64,000 nt of DNA, taken from the NCBI RefSeq assembly GCF_002914525.1, contig NZ_LODW01000047.1, positions 98,458-162,457 on the forward strand. Direction: 5' to 3'. Below the pieces are notes generated by a model, which made no database searches, was not told where the DNA came from, and was given only the letters and a program-made list of their open reading frames with translations. Shown piece after piece: positions 44,339 through 53,656 of this stretch; the stretch's first letter is position 1; every line of letters begins with the position of its first letter. This DNA is from Rhizobium hidalgonense (GTDB lineage Bacteria; Pseudomonadota; Alphaproteobacteria; Rhizobiales; Rhizobiaceae). A program made the translations under genes and the position numbers.

Positions 44339-45058
44339 TCATTCGAGGCGGTAATTCGACAGGTCGACGCCAACGATGAGCGGTTCGGTCGCCGGCGTGT
44401 TGTCGGGATTGCGGGGATACACCCGGAATTTGGAAGGCAGCACGATCCCCTCGACGGTGACCGGATCGAGGAGATAACGCGCGGCCGCGTTGTTGCCCTG
44501 GATCTCGACCTCGTAGTCGTGACGCCGGATCAAGCCGTTCGGACCAACGTAGAAGGTCTGTTCCCGGCTGTGGGTGGCGATGTCTGCAGGAAAGGTAACC
44601 CGCACCCGGCGCCACGTCTCGCCTTGTTCCGACCAGGGCGCGATTTCCTCGGCCACGACGCCCGGCTGCGCGAGGACGAAGGGCGAGGTCAGATAGGTCC
44701 ACATCGTGTAGCCCGAGAAATAAGCGAGCTGCGGGTCGCTCCAGTGCGTCTCCATCGCGAACCCCGCGAAGCTCGCGCGCGGCTGCGCGAGCCTTTCGAC
44801 GACCTTACCCTCGGGCGTTTCGATGCTGACCTCGTCCGGCGTGAAGCGGGAGCGGTTCTGTGTCGGATGGAACGGCCAATGCGACACCTCTTCCTTCCGG
44901 AGGTTCACCCGGACATCGGCTTGAGCGAGAGTGTCCGGCTTTCCCTTCAGGTCCCAGAGAATGCCGAACTGATGAAGCCGTGCTGTCAGAAAGGAAAATT
45001 GCCGGAACCGATCGAGGCCGCCATGGGCCTCCATCACCTGCTGCTGAATATCGCGCAT
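44339..45058 (-). CDS. Paralogous protein A, unknown function
   Basis: The 239-residue soluble product begins MRDIQQQVMEAHGGLDRFRQ. It has a paralog at 50419-51138 of the same length: shared elements include EAHGGL near the start, LAQPRASFAGF (LLQPRASFAGH in the paralog), QLAYFSGYTMWTYL and the terminal strand. Function unknown; the shape recalls lipid-carrier-like proteins but this is a guess. It follows the hydrolase gene by 10 bp and belongs to the dehydrogenase-hydrolase operon. Confidence 0.7.
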   Translation of the reverse strand: MRDIQQQVMEAHGGLDRFRQFSFLTARLHQFGILWDLKGKPDTLAQADVRVNLRKEEVSHWPFHPTQNRSRFTPDEVSIETPEGKVVERLAQPRASFAGFAMETHWSDPQLAYFSGYTMWTYLTSPFVLAQPGVVAEEIAPWSEQGETWRRVRVTFPADIATHSREQTFYVGPNGLIRRHDYEVEIQGNNAAARYLLDPVTVEGIVLPSKFRVYPRNPDNTPATEPLIVGVDLSNYRLE

Positions 45059-45068
45059 CTGTCTTTCC

Positions 45069-45893
45069 TCAATTGTCCAGAAAGGTCTGGCAGTGGGCGA
45101 CGAATGTCTCGGCGTACTGGAACAGCGCGCCGTGCCCGGAGTCCGGATAGAGGATGAGTTGCGCGTTCTTCATGGCTTTGAACATCGTGTAAGCATTGAT
45201 GCTCGGGAACATCGTGTCGTCGCTGCCATGCACGATGAGCGTGGGCTGCCCGATGGCCCGAAGCGTTGCGTCACCCTCGTCCTTCGCAGCACACCAGCCG
45301 ATGATCGCCTTGGCCTGAGGCTCGCTGACATCATCGCCGCTGTCCGGGTCGCGGTCTTGCGTGCGTGCCGTGGCGCGCGCCACGAACGCGCGGCCGGCGC
45401 GCTGGCTGTCTTCCGAGGGCGTGAAGAACAATGGCAGACGCACATCCGACGCGCCCTGCGCGAAGGCCTCATCCACCACGGCAAGCAGATGTTCCTCGCC
45501 GCCGCGGGGCGCCGCGCCGGCGATGATGATCTTGCGGATCAGCTCGGGATGCTGGACGGCGAGGACCTGGGCGAGCATGCCGCCCAGCGAGAAGCCGAGA
45601 AGATCGACCTGCGTCAGGTCGAGGCCACGGATGAAGGTCTCCGCGTCCGCCGCCATCTGCTCGACCGTGTCGGGCGTACGCCCTGTCGACGTGCCAATAC
45701 CGAGATTGTCGAAGACGACCACGGGCCGCGCCTCTGCCAGCCTGTTCACGACCGCTGGATCCCAGGAATCCATCGTCCCGGTGAAGTGTTGCAGCAAGAT
45801 CAATGGTGTTCCTGAGTCCCGGCCAAAACGCCTGAATGCAAAGCGAACATTGCCGGTATCGAGATATTCGGTTTTTGCCGTTTCGAGTGACAT
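45069..45893 (-). CDS. Alpha/beta hydrolase
   Basis: The 274-residue product is a typical alpha/beta hydrolase: LILLQHFTGTMDSWDP, nucleophile elbow GFSLGGMLAQ, acid HGSDDTMFP and a terminal His in DSGHGALFQ. Substrate unknown. It is between the zinc dehydrogenase and the paralogous protein and probably shares their transcript. Confidence 0.85.
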   Translation of the reverse strand: MSLETAKTEYLDTGNVRFAFRRFGRDSGTPLILLQHFTGTMDSWDPAVVNRLAEARPVVVFDNLGIGTSTGRTPDTVEQMAADAETFIRGLDLTQVDLLGFSLGGMLAQVLAVQHPELIRKIIIAGAAPRGGEEHLLAVVDEAFAQGASDVRLPLFFTPSEDSQRAGRAFVARATARTQDRDPDSGDDVSEPQAKAIIGWCAAKDEGDATLRAIGQPTLIVHGSDDTMFPSINAYTMFKAMKNAQLILYPDSGHGALFQYAETFVAHCQTFLDN

Positions 45894-45957
45894 GTGATTT
45901 CCTTGTGAGGTGGACCGCCTGGCGGCGAAGTTGCTTGTTAGAATTTGACCCGCGGAC

Positions 45958-46977
45958 CTACATCGTCAGCACGATGCGAAATCGGGCTTCGCCGGCCATC
46001 ATCTTCCGATAGGCTTCGGGTGCACGCTCAAGCGGCATGGTCTCGATCATGGCCGAGACGCTGGCCAGCGCGGAAAACCGCAACGTCGCGTCGGCCGTGT
46101 CCGGGTCGCCGGTCAGGGCGCCTTCGATGGACCGCCCGCCGAACAAGAGGTCCGAGGTCGCGACCTGCACTGGCTCGGGAGAGGCGCCAAGGGCGATGAC
46201 CCGGCCGCGCGGACGGAGTCCCTTTACCGCCTGCGCGACGGCGTCGCCGCCCGACGCCGTCGCGACGACGAGATGAGCGCCGCCCAAGGCCCGCAGCGCC
46301 GGTGCAATTCCGACGTTTGTGCTGTCGATGTAATGATGGGCGCCGAGCTTTTCGGCGAGACCGCCCTTGTCCGGCCCTCGCCCGATCGCGACGACCTCGA
46401 AGCCCATGTGCCGGCCGAACTGCACCGCGAGATGCCCCAATCCGCCGATCCCGATGATGGCGACGAGGTCGCCGGCGCGTGCTGGCGCGTTGCGCAGCGC
46501 GCTAAAGGTCGTGAGCCCGGCGCAGAGCAGCGGAGCGGCATCCTCGGAGGCGAGTCCCTCGGGGATCGACACGAGCCCGCTGGCACGTGCGATCATGGAT
46601 TCCGCGTATCCGCCGTCATGGTGGATGCCGGTGAATTCCTGGTTTCGGCAGTTGACGAGGTCGCCTTTCCGGCACTCCTGGCAATGCCCGCAGCTTCCGC
46701 CGAGGAAGCCAACGCCGACGCGCTGGCCCAGCGTCCAACCTTCGACGTTGCCGCCGACCGCATCGATGACGCCCACCGCCTCATGGCCGGGGACCCGAGG
46801 CCATTGGATAGGAAAGGCCCCCTCGACCGTCGCCGCGTCCGAGTGGCAGACGCCACAGGCCTCGACGCGCAGGCGGACCTGCCCGGGCCCCGGCTCGACG
46901 AAGGGCTTTCGCGTCAGTTCAAGCCGGCCCGGCGCGACGGCCTGGACGGCGGTGTATGTCTTCGAATGGCTGGACAT
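45958..46977 (-). CDS. Zinc-dependent alcohol dehydrogenase
   Basis: The 339-residue product is a medium-chain dehydrogenase with a catalytic zinc site (CGVCHSDAATVEGAFP, GHEAVGVIDAVG). The structural zinc loop is CGHCQECRKGDLVNC and the NAD-binding motif is IIGIGGLGHLAVQF. It is the AdhP-like type. A 33-bp element found again upstream of 49130-50161 lies 56 bp before the start. The divergent GlxA-type regulator is the likely controller. Confidence 0.9.
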   Translation of the reverse strand: MSSHSKTYTAVQAVAPGRLELTRKPFVEPGPGQVRLRVEACGVCHSDAATVEGAFPIQWPRVPGHEAVGVIDAVGGNVEGWTLGQRVGVGFLGGSCGHCQECRKGDLVNCRNQEFTGIHHDGGYAESMIARASGLVSIPEGLASEDAAPLLCAGLTTFSALRNAPARAGDLVAIIGIGGLGHLAVQFGRHMGFEVVAIGRGPDKGGLAEKLGAHHYIDSTNVGIAPALRALGGAHLVVATASGGDAVAQAVKGLRPRGRVIALGASPEPVQVATSDLLFGGRSIEGALTGDPDTADATLRFSALASVSAMIETMPLERAPEAYRKMMAGEARFRIVLTM

Positions 46978-47033
46978 CGGAGCTCCCGCATCTGAAAAAT
47001 CTCCCAGAGCGGTAGCAGTTGGGCTGTTCAGGC

Positions 47034-47066
47034 CGACAGGACATAGATGCCATTATTCTGGCCACG
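47034..47066 (-). promoter_or_regulatory. 33-bp shared element, copy 1
   Basis: The element matches 50218-50250 at 29 of 33 positions. On the plus strand it opens CGACAGGAC and ends GGCCACG. Both copies start exactly 57 bp from the start codon of a minus-strand dehydrogenase gene. It is a probable binding site of the AraC-type regulator encoded next to it. Confidence 0.7.
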
Positions 47067-47123
47067 CGATTAGTATAACGACGTGAGCGCCACCACATGG
47101 AGAATCAGCAGCAAGGAGCAAGA

Positions 47124-48065
47124 ATGAGAATCGGTCTGATCCTTAATCCAGGTTTTCAATCCGTGTGTTTCGGGGCCGTCGCCGCGTTCGACGTGGCCAA
47201 CAAGCAAGCGGGCGAGAAGCTTTACGACGTGCGTGTCCTATCGGAAGAAGGGGGACTGGTCGCCTCGTCGCTGGGCATGCAGGTCATGACCCACGGGTTC
47301 GATGATGCCCCCTACGACACCTTGATCGTTGCCGTCGGCCTGGAGATACCGACATCGTCGCCTGGGCTGATTCGGCTACTTCGCGCCGCCGCCCGCGACG
47401 CTCGACGCGTCGCAGCGATCTGCCTGGGCTCGTTTGTTCTAGGAGACGCCGGGCTCCTGAACGGTCGGCGCGCCACCACGCATTGGCGTTATGCTCAGGC
47501 CCTGCAGGACCGGTTCCCCAGTTGCCATGTCGACATGGACAAGCTCTTCATCTCGGACGGGCCGATCTGGACATCCGCCGGCATGACCGCCGGAACGGAT
47601 CTCGTCGTCGGCATGATCGAGCGCGATCATGGTTCGGACGTCGCCCGCTCGGTCGCCAAGGGCATGGTCATGTACCATCGCCGCTCGGGCGGCCAGTCGC
47701 AGCATTCCACCTTGCTGGATCTGAGCGTGAACGAGGACAGGATCCAGCGAGTGCTGGACTACGCGCGCCAGAATCTTTCAGAGACCCTGGCAATCGACGA
47801 CTTGGCTGAGGTCGCCTGTCTCAGCCCGCGGCAATTCACGCGACTGTTCCGGTCGGAGACCGGCACGACCCCGGCAAAGGCCGTGGAGGCGCTGCGGGTC
47901 GAGGCCGCGAAACTCATGCTGGAGCAGAGCCGTCTGCCGATCGAGGTGATCGCACGCGAAGCGGGCTTCGCCAATCGGGAACGGATGCGTCTGGCGTTTG
48001 GCCGCGTGCACGGCGAGGTACCGAGGGCGATCCGCAATGAAGCCGGACCTCTCGCCACGCTCTAG
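47124..48065 (+). CDS. GlxA-type AraC regulator (DJ-1/PfpI + HTH)
   Basis: From the ATG at 47124, which has AAGGAG 7 nt upstream, the product has 313 residues. Residues 1-180 form a DJ-1/PfpI-like domain (NPGFQSVCFGAVAAFDVANK, VAAICLGSFVLGDAGLLNG), and the last 100 are an AraC HTH pair (LAEVACLSPRQFTRLFRSET). Such GlxA proteins respond to small metabolites and often regulate nearby dehydrogenases. It is divergent from the zinc dehydrogenase gene. Confidence 0.9.
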   Translation: MRIGLILNPGFQSVCFGAVAAFDVANKQAGEKLYDVRVLSEEGGLVASSLGMQVMTHGFDDAPYDTLIVAVGLEIPTSSPGLIRLLRAAARDARRVAAICLGSFVLGDAGLLNGRRATTHWRYAQALQDRFPSCHVDMDKLFISDGPIWTSAGMTAGTDLVVGMIERDHGSDVARSVAKGMVMYHRRSGGQSQHSTLLDLSVNEDRIQRVLDYARQNLSETLAIDDLAEVACLSPRQFTRLFRSETGTTPAKAVEALRVEAAKLMLEQSRLPIEVIAREAGFANRERMRLAFGRVHGEVPRAIRNEAGPLATL

Positions 48066-48086
48066 GTTCGCAAGGGAAACGGGTCG

Positions 48087-49085
48087 TCAGTTTGGAGGCC
48101 CGACCCTTGCCCGATCCGAGGCTGGCGTTGCCGCGGAGGCGTGCCCAGCACCTGCGAAAAAGCGGTACAGCGTGCCTGCCGCCACGATCAGCACGACGAC
48201 GTTGGCAAAGACGAACAGTGCCGGTGCGAGTGTGCGGGCGATACCTTCATCGCCGAGCATTAGAAGGCGGATCGGCGCCGCCGCAAGCGCCGTCACGCCG
48301 AAGGTGAAGGCCCAATACGATGGCGCGAGGGGTTCACGAAGGATCCAGGGCAGCAGCCTCAGCAGGATCACTGCCTGGAGGATGCCATATCCGATCATGC
48401 CGTGGGCTAGCAGCAGCGGAGCCTGCGGCGCGACCGCGATGAGGGAGACTGCGCCGACCACCGGCGGGGCGAGCTGGATTCCAAGGGTCGGCCGAAGCGC
48501 ATTCGCCATTCCCGGCGCCGTCAGCAGCCGATGCAGCAGCACGGATTCGATCGCGAGCCAGCCGAAGAAGCCGGCGCCGAAGACGTACTGCCCGAGATCG
48601 GGGAAACCGAGGGCGGCGCCGACCGTGGCGGCGACGAAACTACCGGCGACCGTCGGCAGATAAAGCACCGGCGTCGTATGGCTGGGATCGCGTTCGCCCA
48701 TCCAGAGGCCGCCGGTTCGCCAGACGGCAAAGCCCGCCGTGAACGCCGCTCCCACGACATAGAGTGCAAGAGCGACACCGTAGACGTAGGGAATGACGCC
48801 TCCAGCCACTAGGATCGTGGCGACGCCGGCCAGCCCGATGAAGCAGCACTGCACTGGGTGAGCGGCTTCCGTCAGCGCGAGCTCGCGCGCCACGAGCCAT
48901 TTCAATCCGTAGAGCGTCGTGACCGCGAGCCACACGAGTCCGGCAGCCAGCATGAGCGACTCTCCGACGAGAGCCGGCAGCCCCCAGGCGAGATGGGCGG
49001 CGCGCCAGGCGCCACCGAGCCCTGCTATGCCGAGCACCATTCCGAAGAACGATGCCGGCACGATCGGGATGTTCGATATTCTCAT
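48087..49085 (-). CDS. TehA/SLAC1-type dicarboxylate or tellurite transporter
   Basis: The start at 49085 gives 332 residues with about ten transmembrane helices. MRISNIPIVPASFFGMVLG at the N-terminus is typical of TehA, followed by GLGGAWRAAHLAWGLP. TehA is an anion-channel relative; the tellurite label comes from overexpression. Here it is 44 bp downstream of the quinone oxidoreductase gene and may share its transcript. Substrate unknown. Confidence 0.8.
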   Translation of the reverse strand: MRISNIPIVPASFFGMVLGIAGLGGAWRAAHLAWGLPALVGESLMLAAGLVWLAVTTLYGLKWLVARELALTEAAHPVQCCFIGLAGVATILVAGGVIPYVYGVALALYVVGAAFTAGFAVWRTGGLWMGERDPSHTTPVLYLPTVAGSFVAATVGAALGFPDLGQYVFGAGFFGWLAIESVLLHRLLTAPGMANALRPTLGIQLAPPVVGAVSLIAVAPQAPLLLAHGMIGYGILQAVILLRLLPWILREPLAPSYWAFTFGVTALAAAPIRLLMLGDEGIARTLAPALFVFANVVVLIVAAGTLYRFFAGAGHASAATPASDRARVGPPN

Positions 49086-49129
49086 CGATCTGTCTTTCGA
49101 AACGGCCGCACGCAATCGCAGGCTCCCTG

Positions 49130-50161
49130 TTAGCACCCGGCCGTGGCCGGCCAGCCCGCGAGCACGATCTTGCCCTTGGCGCGGCCGCTCTCGATCAGGA
49201 CATGCGCCCGGCGTAGATTTTCGGCCGAAATCGTCCCGAAGACTTCGGTCAGGGTGGTGTTCAGCGTACCAGTGTCGACCAGCCGGGAGACCTCGTTGAG
49301 TAGTGCTCCTTGCTCTGCCATGTCGGCCGTGCCGAACATCGAGCGGGTAAACATGAACTCCCAGTGCGTCGACACGCTCTTCACCTTGAAGGACGACACG
49401 TCAAGCGACGCCGGGTCATCGATCAGGGCAAAGCGGCCCTGCGGCGCGATGAGCTTGGCTATTTCGCCAAGATGCAGATCGGTGTTGGTGGTCGAGAACA
49501 CGAAGGCGGGCTGCCCGGTACCCAGCCGTTCGATCTCCGCCGCGAGCGGTTTCGAATGATCGATCACATGATGTGCGCCGAGGCTGCGGCTCCACTCGGC
49601 CGTCTCCGGACGCGAGGCCGTGGTGATCACGGTGATGTCGGTGAGCCTGCGGGCGAGCTGCGTCGTGATCGATCCGACCCCGCCGGCGCCGCCCACGATC
49701 AGGAGTGCGTTGGCAGCACCCGGCACGGGCTTGCGGATGTCGAGCCGGTCAAAGAGGACCTCCCAGGCGGTGATGGCGGTGAGCGGCAGCGCCGCGGCCT
49801 CCGCGAAGCCGAGTGAGGCGGGCTTCTTGCCGACGATCCGCTCATCGACCAGATGGAACTCGGCGTTCGTCCCCATGCGGCCGAGCGCACCGGCATAGAA
49901 GACCCTATCGCCTGGCGCGAATAGGCTCACTTCCGGACCAACCGCTTCGACGGTGCCGGCGGCGTCCCAGCCGAGCACCTTGAACGTGCCCTGTTCGGCC
50001 GATGGCCGCATCCTCATCTTGGTGTCGACAGGGTTCACGGACACGGCTTCGATCCGCACGAGGAGATCACGTCCCGCCGGCTCCGGCCGCGGCAGATCGA
50101 CGTCGGTAAGGGATGCCGGATCATCGATGGGAAGAGGGGAGCTGACGCCGATAGCTTTCAT
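49130..50161 (-). CDS. Zinc-type quinone oxidoreductase / MDR protein
   Basis: The 343-residue product is a medium-chain reductase without the zinc Cys ligands: MRMRPSAEQGTFKVLGWDAA near residue 50 and NAD(P) motif IVGGAGGVGSITTQLARR near residue 150. It ends with a short GWPATAGC. NADPH-dependent quinone or enal reduction is likely. The shared 33-bp element lies 56 bp before its start. Confidence 0.85.
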   Translation of the reverse strand: MKAIGVSSPLPIDDPASLTDVDLPRPEPAGRDLLVRIEAVSVNPVDTKMRMRPSAEQGTFKVLGWDAAGTVEAVGPEVSLFAPGDRVFYAGALGRMGTNAEFHLVDERIVGKKPASLGFAEAAALPLTAITAWEVLFDRLDIRKPVPGAANALLIVGGAGGVGSITTQLARRLTDITVITTASRPETAEWSRSLGAHHVIDHSKPLAAEIERLGTGQPAFVFSTTNTDLHLGEIAKLIAPQGRFALIDDPASLDVSSFKVKSVSTHWEFMFTRSMFGTADMAEQGALLNEVSRLVDTGTLNTTLTEVFGTISAENLRRAHVLIESGRAKGKIVLAGWPATAGC

Positions 50162-50217
50162 GATAGGACCTCGCGATAGGAGTAGATGTCCGAGACCTAT
50201 CGATCGACAACCGATAC

Positions 50218-50250
50218 CGACAGGACGTAGATGCCGTCATTCGGGCCACG
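50218..50250 (-). promoter_or_regulatory. 33-bp shared element, copy 2
   Basis: Matches 47034-47066 at 29 of 33 positions, including CGACAGGAC at the left and GGCCACG at the right. It is the same distance from its gene start as copy 1. Confidence 0.7.
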
Positions 50251-50418
50251 GGACAGACAGGGTGAGGACCACCGGCCCTCGGATACAAGTTCAGACCCGC
50301 GCGATCACCATGATCGTAAAGATCCGGCAGAAGCGGCTTGTGCCGGTCCACGGCTCATGCCGCATCGTTCGGCATGAGCGCGTCGAAGCTTCGTCCATTT
50401 GACCCTGAAGCCAGGCGG

Positions 50419-51138
50419 CTAGCCGAGGCGGATGTTCCACAGATCGATCGAAACGACGAGCGGATCGGTCGTGAAGCTACTGTCAGGCTGCCTGGCATAG
50501 ATGCGCCTTCTCGTCGGGAACTTGATGCCAGAGACCTCCTCATATCCGTCGATGATGTGAGCGCCAGGCGTGTTGCCTGCGATCTCGACGTCATAATCGT
50601 GACGCTTCAAAAGCCCGTCGCCGTCGAAATAGAGCGTTTGGACAGCGCTGTGCGTGGCGATCTCGGTTGGGAAACGGACGGCGAGACGGCGCCAGTCCGC
50701 GCCATCGGCCTGCCAAGGCTCAAGCTCTTCGGTCTCGACGCCGGGCCAGGCGAGTAAAAACGGTATGTTCAAATATGTCCACATGGCGCAGCCGGCGAAG
50801 TACGCCAGTTGCAGCTCCGTCCAGGGCGTCTGAAGTGTGTGGCCGGCGAAGCTCGCACGCGGCTGCAGAAGCTCTTCGAGAACGGTTCCGTCTTCGGCTT
50901 CCAAGGCAACGCGTCCGGGCTCGAATCGTGAGCGGCGATTGTTGGAGCCAAAGGGAGCATGCGAAGCCCACTCCGTCTTGAGCCCCACCGTGACGGTGGT
51001 GTGCTCGAGCGTCTGGGGGTGGCCCTTTAGCGGCCACAAAACGCCGCCCTGCACGAGATCGGCGCAGACCTGCTCAAACTGCCGCCAACGCTGGAGGCCT
51101 CCATGAGCTTCGATCGCAAGGTTTTTAAGTGGTGTCAT
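50419..51138 (-). CDS. Paralogous protein B, unknown function
   Basis: From the ATG at 51138, with AGGAG upstream, the product has 239 residues, exactly as paralog A at 44339. It begins MTPLKNLAIEAHGGLQRWRQ and shares LLQPRASFAGH, LQLAYFAGCAMWTYL and RHDYDVEIAG with it. The two genes lie at opposite ends of the GlxA region. A local duplication or two inputs to the same pathway may explain it. Function unknown. Confidence 0.7.
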   Translation of the reverse strand: MTPLKNLAIEAHGGLQRWRQFEQVCADLVQGGVLWPLKGHPQTLEHTTVTVGLKTEWASHAPFGSNNRRSRFEPGRVALEAEDGTVLEELLQPRASFAGHTLQTPWTELQLAYFAGCAMWTYLNIPFLLAWPGVETEELEPWQADGADWRRLAVRFPTEIATHSAVQTLYFDGDGLLKRHDYDVEIAGNTPGAHIIDGYEEVSGIKFPTRRRIYARQPDSSFTTDPLVVSIDLWNIRLG

Positions 51139-51406
51139 GAGATGCTCCTGGCAGGACACGCGCAAAATGGCGTGGCTTCTGGCATGGAAACTAAGCCGCC
51201 GCTCGCGTCCGTCGAACGTCTTAGATGCCTTGTTTCCGGCCACGGTCTTTGAACTGGCGAAGCCTTGTGTAAACAGGAGCAGACTGAGGCCGCTGCCGAC
51301 GCAATAAGACGGAGAGCGCGGCATCCTTCGAAAACGGCGTCCTCTGATTCGAAGCGAAAGGCTCGGTTAATATCTGCTGCGATGCCCGACCATAAAAGAG
51401 ATACCT

Positions 51407-51760
51407 ATGTACGACCGATCCAAGCTATCCGCGTTGATCCGCTTCGCACGCTTCGATGCGGTTTCCTTTGTAATCGACGTCTATCCGGGCGACGGCGACT
51501 GGACGCGGCTGTTCTCCGACGTTGTGGGACCCGAAGGTCGGGGGTCTTCAGCTTCGTGCCGGCCGAAGTCGCCCATCTCAAGAACGATCCGGTCGGCCTG
51601 ATGCGGACACTTGCGGGGGAGCCAAGGCGAGAGAACGTCGAGGCCTTTTCGGCAGATCTCGTCGCAATGCCGGAGGTTACGCAGCCACTCATGTCCCGTG
51701 GCTGCACCTGTTCTACCACGATCTCCACACGGCGCTGATGCAGGCTAAACAAACGAACGC
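51407..51760 (+). pseudogene. Class I SAM-dependent methyltransferase fragment, frameshifted
   Basis: Frame segments read VIDVYPGDGDWTRLFSDVVG, then (in another frame) VFSFVPAEVAHLKNDPVGLM and ENVEAFSADLVAMPEVTQPL, then WLHLFYHDLHTALMQAK. Together these match the N-terminal part of a small class I methyltransferase with its GDG motif. The rest of the gene is missing. It is broken at about 51537 and 51690. Confidence 0.65.
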
Positions 51761-52083
51761 CTTGAAGGGATGTGAACCAAAGACCCGACGGGCCTGATGA
51801 AAGCAACGCACTGAAACCATGAGGAGATGCTAGGTTACGGAGTGAGTTTTTCCAGCCGTAGCGCGTGTGCTGCCGGCGTCCTATACGAAATGACTGTGGG
51901 CAAATACGGATCGACTTGACCGAAGTCGTGATGCTTGGCATAAAAACGCGGCCCTACTCGCGGGCCGGTGTGCCCGCCACGCAAAGCTATGTCAGCGTTT
52001 TCCATACTGAAGCGTCACTCCGTGCCAAAAGGCATGGTCTGGCCATTAGCGGGCACATGGTCGGATCATTTCAGGATATGGAT

Positions 52084-53235
52084 ATGACCGAAGCAACAAA
52101 ACTCAACAGCCTTAAGCATCTTGCTAAACAGTACGCGCGTGCCAACAGGATCACGCTAAACCACGCGCTCAACTTGGTTGCGGCGAAGCTGGGTTTCGCC
52201 AACTGGACGAAACTCGTCTCAGCTAGCAAGAACGATTGGATCCCCAGTTCGGAACAGATGACGAGCGTTGAGGCCTTCGTAGCCCATGCTCTTCCGGCGG
52301 CGGATTTTCAAGCTGGGCACCCCGAAGCAATGACCCGCCGCTTCGCATGCCTTGAGCAAGCAGAGCAGGGCATGATCGAAGGTCACGAATACCGCATTCA
52401 AGTGGCCTTGCACGACGTCGTCATGGTGGGAGATGGGTGGAGCATCACAGTGCCTGAGAACCCAGGGGCTCGCCCAATCGTCCAGACATCCACCGAAAAT
52501 GACGGAAAATGCCCGGTGCTTAACCCTGAGTTCCTGCAACAGGCGCTCACATTGGCGAGACAGCGCGCTGCCCAGGTTCGTGGCGAAATCTCCACGGATT
52601 GGCCCCGGCGCTCCACAAAGCCCGACCATGAAGGCATGGTTCGCCACCCCCTCTGGGGCGACGAGTCTGCAGTCTGGTTTTGCCTACGATGCGATGGAAA
52701 AATCAACGGCCCTCAGATCGCTCAGAGCCTCTGGCATTGCCCTGATTGCGGTGCATCTCCACTCGATATCTTCAACACGGCGTTCTGGTGCGAAGACGGG
52801 GGGAAATCTCTCCCGCCGGTGAAGGCCGACGGCGCCAAAGACAATGATAAGCCCGATTTCCGGGTAGTCAATGACAGGCCCAAGCTTGACCTAAACCCGG
52901 AGAAGATCACTCTGCTCATCCGAAGCGCATTGCTCGATGATGCGACGAACATTAGCGAAAAGCTGGGTGCGCTTCAGGCTGAAATCACTGTCGATGACGA
53001 GAATGACGTCTGGATCTCGCTTGAGGAGGATTTGTGGCCGCACGACAAAGAGCCCATTCAGGCTTTGATTGTGGCTGCACAGCTTGGTCTCGAGGTCGAA
53101 CTCGAAACGATGTGGTCCACCATACCTTTCCACTGGCCGGGACTGGGTGAGCTAACCTCGAGCACGAGAGAATATACGCAGATGATGCTGGATGCGTACG
53201 CGCAGTACGATTCTTCACCAGATAGCAAAACGTAG
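52084..53235 (+). CDS. Hypothetical protein with KorC-like N-terminus and zinc-finger-like motif
   Basis: The ATG at 52084 has AGGA 7 nt upstream and gives 383 residues; the frame is open from 51865. The first 40 residues (LNSLKHLAKQYARANRITLN, LVAAKLGFANWTKL) resemble a helical unit seen in plasmid-linked proteins. A four-Cys motif (CLRCDG, then CPDCG) near residue 205-225 may bind zinc. No further domain recognised. It lies between the methyltransferase remnant and the IS66 remnant. Confidence 0.6.
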   Translation: MTEATKLNSLKHLAKQYARANRITLNHALNLVAAKLGFANWTKLVSASKNDWIPSSEQMTSVEAFVAHALPAADFQAGHPEAMTRRFACLEQAEQGMIEGHEYRIQVALHDVVMVGDGWSITVPENPGARPIVQTSTENDGKCPVLNPEFLQQALTLARQRAAQVRGEISTDWPRRSTKPDHEGMVRHPLWGDESAVWFCLRCDGKINGPQIAQSLWHCPDCGASPLDIFNTAFWCEDGGKSLPPVKADGAKDNDKPDFRVVNDRPKLDLNPEKITLLIRSALLDDATNISEKLGALQAEITVDDENDVWISLEEDLWPHDKEPIQALIVAAQLGLEVELETMWSTIPFHWPGLGELTSSTREYTQMMLDAYAQYDSSPDSKT

Positions 53236-53515
53236 TCCTTTTGCGACCAACCATCTTGCCCAGAAACGTATGCTGTTGTTAAGTTGGTTAGTCACAATCC
53301 CTTTGCATCAGTGCTGGAGGCTCAGGGCAATCGTGATCGTTGCGCGGCAATCATTTGCAACAGGAGCCGGCACATGACCGGCTACCGTGCAAAACTGGCA
53401 TGAACTGCGGCGCGCGTGCGCCGCGGTTGGCCTGCCAAGATGGCATTGCGAAGTGGTCACGAAGCCGAGATTACTTTTGAGCCAACTCCGGCGTTTACGA
53501 ATCCGCGGAGCCGCT
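53236..53515. other. Intergenic stretch before the IS66 remnant
   Basis: About 280 bp with no recognisable gene. Open frames at 53387-53881 and 53416-53610 on the plus strand run opposite to the IS66 genes and are shadows. Confidence 0.4.
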
Positions 53516-53656
53516 CTATGGCGCGGCGACCGCGCCGCCCGTCGGCTTCTGGCGCAAGACATCCTGCGCAAGCGCAGCCAAGCCTTCTATTCCTTTGCGC
53601 ATGTCCGTGACCCCGCACGCAAGATAGACCCGAACGCCGGTCCCAGGTCCGATCAT
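53516..53656 (-). pseudogene. tnpB: IS66 tnpB, 5' fragment
   Basis: The frame starts with ATGA overlap to tnpA and reads MIGPGTGVRVYLACGVTDMR, then GIEGLAALAQDVLRQKPTGG. This is the beginning of the IS66 TnpB. After about 40 codons the match ends and a stop follows, so it is cut off. Confidence 0.85.

Noticed and set aside
51152..51185. CAGGACA ... TTCTGGC string resembling the 33-bp element upstream of paralog B
   Set aside because: Spacing is six bases longer and it overlaps the ribosome binding site region; not a real third copy on this evidence.
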